DNA from: CAJVXI01 sp036444215
GTDB lineage: Bacteria > Patescibacteriota > Minisyncoccia > UBA6257 > UBA9933
Length of the DNA stretch: 13,398 nt
Reading direction: 5' to 3'
NCBI GenBank assembly: GCA_036444215.1
Contig: JAZGAA010000023.1
Location: 1 to 13,398 of the forward strand
Below the pieces are notes generated by a model that saw nothing but the letters and a program-made list of their open reading frames with translations, had not been told where the DNA came from and ran no database searches. Shown here piece after piece: positions 11,055 through 13,398 of the stretch. A program made the position numbers and the translations under genes. Numbering within the stretch: position 1 is the first letter of the stretch; every line of letters begins with the position of its first letter.

Positions 11055-13373
11055 TTAGATTAATCTTTTTACCCCTTCCTTTTTCTTCATCCCCGATAAT
11101 GGGAGAGTGATGTGAAATGTTGTGCCCTTGTTTTCCTCGGACTCAAACCAAACCTTTCCTCCACTGCTGTCAATAATTGATTTTACAATATAAAGCCCCA
11201 GGCCATTTCCTTCAACATCTTTTCCTTGAACATTATCGGCTCTAAAAAGTTTGCTAAATATTTTACCCTGCTGACTCTTGGGAATACCATATCCTGTATC
11301 AGCAACTGCCACATAAAGGTCTCCCTCGCGCTTTTCTATAGTAATGTTTATCTTTCCCTTCTCTGGTGTATATTTCACGGCATTGGATAAAAAGTTTTGT
11401 AAAATTATACGACTTAGTTTTGGGTCAGCATTTATTTTTGGAATGTTATTCCCATAAGATTTTTCAATACTAATTTGTTTAGTTTCTATAGTAGGCTTAA
11501 GTTCTTCAAGCACGCTATTCGCTATCTCAATAAAATCTACCGGTTCTAAATCAATAATGAGTGTCCCCATATCAATACGCGATGTATTAAGCAAGGCATC
11601 AACAAGGGCAACCATTCTTTTGTTAGCTTTTTGTATTTCTTGAAGTGACTCTATTTGTTCATGGGAAACCCCTTCTACTTGATCCGTTAAGAGAAGCTCT
11701 ATGTTCCATCCTATCGCTGAAAGAGGTGTTCGCAATTGGTGAGAAGCCAAAGAAACAAACTCGGTTTTTGCCCTGTCAACAGCCCGCTCTTTAGTTACAT
11801 CTCTAAAGACAACCACCGCACCAATAATATCGTTATTACTGTCCACAAGAGGAGCGGCGCTATCCGAAACAGCAATTTTGCTTCCATCTTTTCTAATAAG
11901 ATTTGTTTTGTCGTTCATTATTTGTATTTTCCTAGTACGAAAAACTTCTTTAATAAATTTATCATTTATTTTTTCATCCTTCTCATACACAAAATTTAAA
12001 ATCTTTCTATATGGCTGGCCGATCGCTTCTTTTTCTGAAAATCCAGACAATTGAGCGCTAGCGCTATTAAAAATAATAATATTCAAGTTTCTATCTACCA
12101 CAAATACTCCATCTCCAATACTCTCTAAAATTGTGCTCATTTTTTCTTTCTCGGAAGCAACATCGCGCAAAAGACTTTTAGTTACCCTTCCACTTTCTTC
12201 CAGATCTTTTTTGTCTGAAATTAAAAATCGCACAGCCAGATATTGTTTGATATTTTTATTATCATCAAATATTGGCGTAATTGTAGTGTCTACCCAATAA
12301 ACTGAACCATCTTTCGCTCTGTTTTTTAATTCTCCCCGCCATATTTTACCCAATGATATGGTTTCCCATAATTCTTTGTAAAATTCCGGTGGATGGAATC
12401 CCGATTTCAAAATTCGGTGATTCTGTCCAACCAATTCTTCTTTAGAATACTTGGCGACTTCAATAAATTTTTCATTTATATATTGAATGGTGCCCTGAGT
12501 ATCGGTAACCGCAATCAAAGCTCCCTGACCAACAGCGCTAAGCAGAGAGCTTACAAGGTTTTTATCTGTCGTAACTTCTTCATTGGTAATTTCCATCATT
12601 TTTGGACCCATAGGAGGAAGAATTTTGTAATTAGTTGCCGTCTTCTCGTAACCCACATATTCTTCTATTCGTATGTTATGGTCTGAAATTTCAAGAATTT
12701 TAGGTATTTCTACAGATAACTTAAAGATCATCTCTGGGACACCGCAAAGATACCATAATGTGTCCTTGGTATATTTTACACTATCTTTTATAAATTCAGC
12801 ATCTACTCGCCCAATCTTTTCAGTAAGTTGTAGGTTGGAATTATTTTTAACAATTAGTCTTATCTCCTCAAGATATGCCGCGCGCTCTACACTTGAGTTC
12901 GCATAAACAATATGAATATTATGCCTTGTCTTATTGGCAGAAACAAAACGAATCATACTTAAAACAGGCGTAATCCCCATTCCGCCGGCAACAAAAACAA
13001 CCGGAATTTTAACATCCTCCGGAAGAGTAAATACTCCCAGTGGGCCTTGAGCCTGAATTTTTGCCCCCGTAGGTGCGCTTAAAAGTGTCTTTTTAAATTC
13101 ACTGTCGGAATTTCTAAACGCTATCCTAATCACTCCTTTCTCGTCGGGAGAAGAACTAATCGTAAAATCTCTTGTGTTCCCTTTGGGTACATCCTGATTT
13201 AAAGTTAGTATTGTAAGACGAATATATTGACCGGGATTAAAAATAAAATCATTTCCTTCGGTGCTAAAAGTAACCTCGGTCGTGCCACTGGCGACTTCTT
13301 TTTTTTCTTTAATTGAAAATTCTAATATTCTTGGTTTTGTTGGCATACGTCTGTATTTAAATATTTGAGTCAT
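11055..13373 (-). CDS. Soluble histidine kinase with ferredoxin-NADP-reductase-like sensor and two PAS domains
   Basis: A 772-residue protein. Residues about 12-240 form a complete FNR-type flavin reductase module: NPGQYIRL, flavin-binding RDFTISSS (68-75), nucleotide-binding VAGGMGITPVLSM (128-140), and LCGVPEMIF (209-217) with Cys210. Residues about 270-393 are a first PAS domain (YSKEELVGQNHRILKSGFHP, KDGSVYWVDT) of the type found in Aer-like redox sensors. Residues about 410-530 are a second PAS domain. Then come HisKA with His545 in SHQLRTP and HATPase_c with Asn664 in LSNAVKY, DTGYGIP at 692-698 and GNGLGLYIV at 722-730. All kinase boxes are present. No membrane helix or iron-sulfur domain is seen. 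The fusion suggests a cytoplasmic kinase reading NAD(P)H or flavin redox state. No response regulator is present in the window. An alternative start at ATG 13346 is possible. Confidence 0.92.
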   Translation of the reverse strand: MTQIFKYRRMPTKPRILEFSIKEKKEVASGTTEVTFSTEGNDFIFNPGQYIRLTILTLNQDVPKGNTRDFTISSSPDEKGVIRIAFRNSDSEFKKTLLSAPTGAKIQAQGPLGVFTLPEDVKIPVVFVAGGMGITPVLSMIRFVSANKTRHNIHIVYANSSVERAAYLEEIRLIVKNNSNLQLTEKIGRVDAEFIKDSVKYTKDTLWYLCGVPEMIFKLSVEIPKILEISDHNIRIEEYVGYEKTATNYKILPPMGPKMMEITNEEVTTDKNLVSSLLSAVGQGALIAVTDTQGTIQYINEKFIEVAKYSKEELVGQNHRILKSGFHPPEFYKELWETISLGKIWRGELKNRAKDGSVYWVDTTITPIFDDNKNIKQYLAVRFLISDKKDLEESGRVTKSLLRDVASEKEKMSTILESIGDGVFVVDRNLNIIIFNSASAQLSGFSEKEAIGQPYRKILNFVYEKDEKINDKFIKEVFRTRKIQIMNDKTNLIRKDGSKIAVSDSAAPLVDSNNDIIGAVVVFRDVTKERAVDRAKTEFVSLASHQLRTPLSAIGWNIELLLTDQVEGVSHEQIESLQEIQKANKRMVALVDALLNTSRIDMGTLIIDLEPVDFIEIANSVLEELKPTIETKQISIEKSYGNNIPKINADPKLSRIILQNFLSNAVKYTPEKGKINITIEKREGDLYVAVADTGYGIPKSQQGKIFSKLFRADNVQGKDVEGNGLGLYIVKSIIDSSGGKVWFESEENKGTTFHITLPLSGMKKKEGVKRLI

Positions 13374-13398
13374 AAAACTGCGACGGGTCTTCTTTTGG

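Noticed and set aside
1..13398. CRISPR arrays, tRNA or rRNA genes, insertion sequences
   Set aside because: No regularly spaced repeats, cloverleaf-like segments, rRNA-like conserved blocks or transposase frames were seen on either strand.

Overview
The window is AT-rich DNA with short intergenic gaps and almost all genes on the minus strand; only one gene (9895..10212) lies on the plus strand. The gene mix is a UPF0182 membrane giant, a small CxxC...CxxC zinc protein, many short proteins of unknown family, a lone cold-shock protein, a soluble multidomain histidine kinase, and a LexA regulator coupled to a fused nuclease/methylase. Together with several apparently leaderless or Shine-Dalgarno-poor starts, this suggests a candidate phyla radiation (Patescibacteria/Parcubacteria-like) bacterium. 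That placement is an inference from gene content, not a marker-gene result. The standard bacterial code fits: long frames contain no in-frame TGA, and TGA ends one gene.

Layout by position. (1) 1..2848, minus: a defence-like operon reading LexA-type S24 repressor, then a PD-(D/E)XK + N6-adenine methylase fusion, then an unidentified gene cut by the window edge. It starts from a near-consensus promoter whose predicted start falls on the A of a lexA ATG, so the message is probably leaderless. (2) 2854..3405: a solitary AbrB-fold regulator, an AT-rich inverted repeat, a perfect 38-bp palindrome and a strong intrinsic terminator. (3) 3422..4428, minus: three small orphan genes in two transcription units with matching promoters. 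These are the only genes in the window with strong AAAGGAG ribosome-binding sites. (4) 4535..5160: an AbrB-antitoxin/Doc-toxin pair with its own promoter. (5) 5213..7987: a full-length UPF0182 membrane protein. (6) 8072..8716: a cytoplasmic SGNH hydrolase. (7) 8862..9692: a secreted matrixin-like zinc metalloprotease. (8) 9758..10249: a plus-strand unit encoding a duplicated CxxC zinc protein, with a structured leader that can sequester its ribosome-binding site, ending in a terminator shared with the convergent cold-shock gene. (9) 10262..10581: the cold-shock protein, with a strong extended -10 promoter set inside an inverted repeat and a leader of about 85 nt. (10) 10597..13373: a two-gene operon of a flavin-reductase/PAS/PAS histidine kinase and a four-helix membrane protein.

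The most unusual items are the histidine kinase whose sensor is a whole ferredoxin-NADP-reductase-like module, the LexA-controlled nuclease-methylase operon with an unknown third gene, the two mutually exclusive SD-pairing segments in the CxxC gene leader, the 38-bp palindrome whose core recurs around the cold-shock -10 box, and the orphan small-gene cluster with shared promoter architecture.
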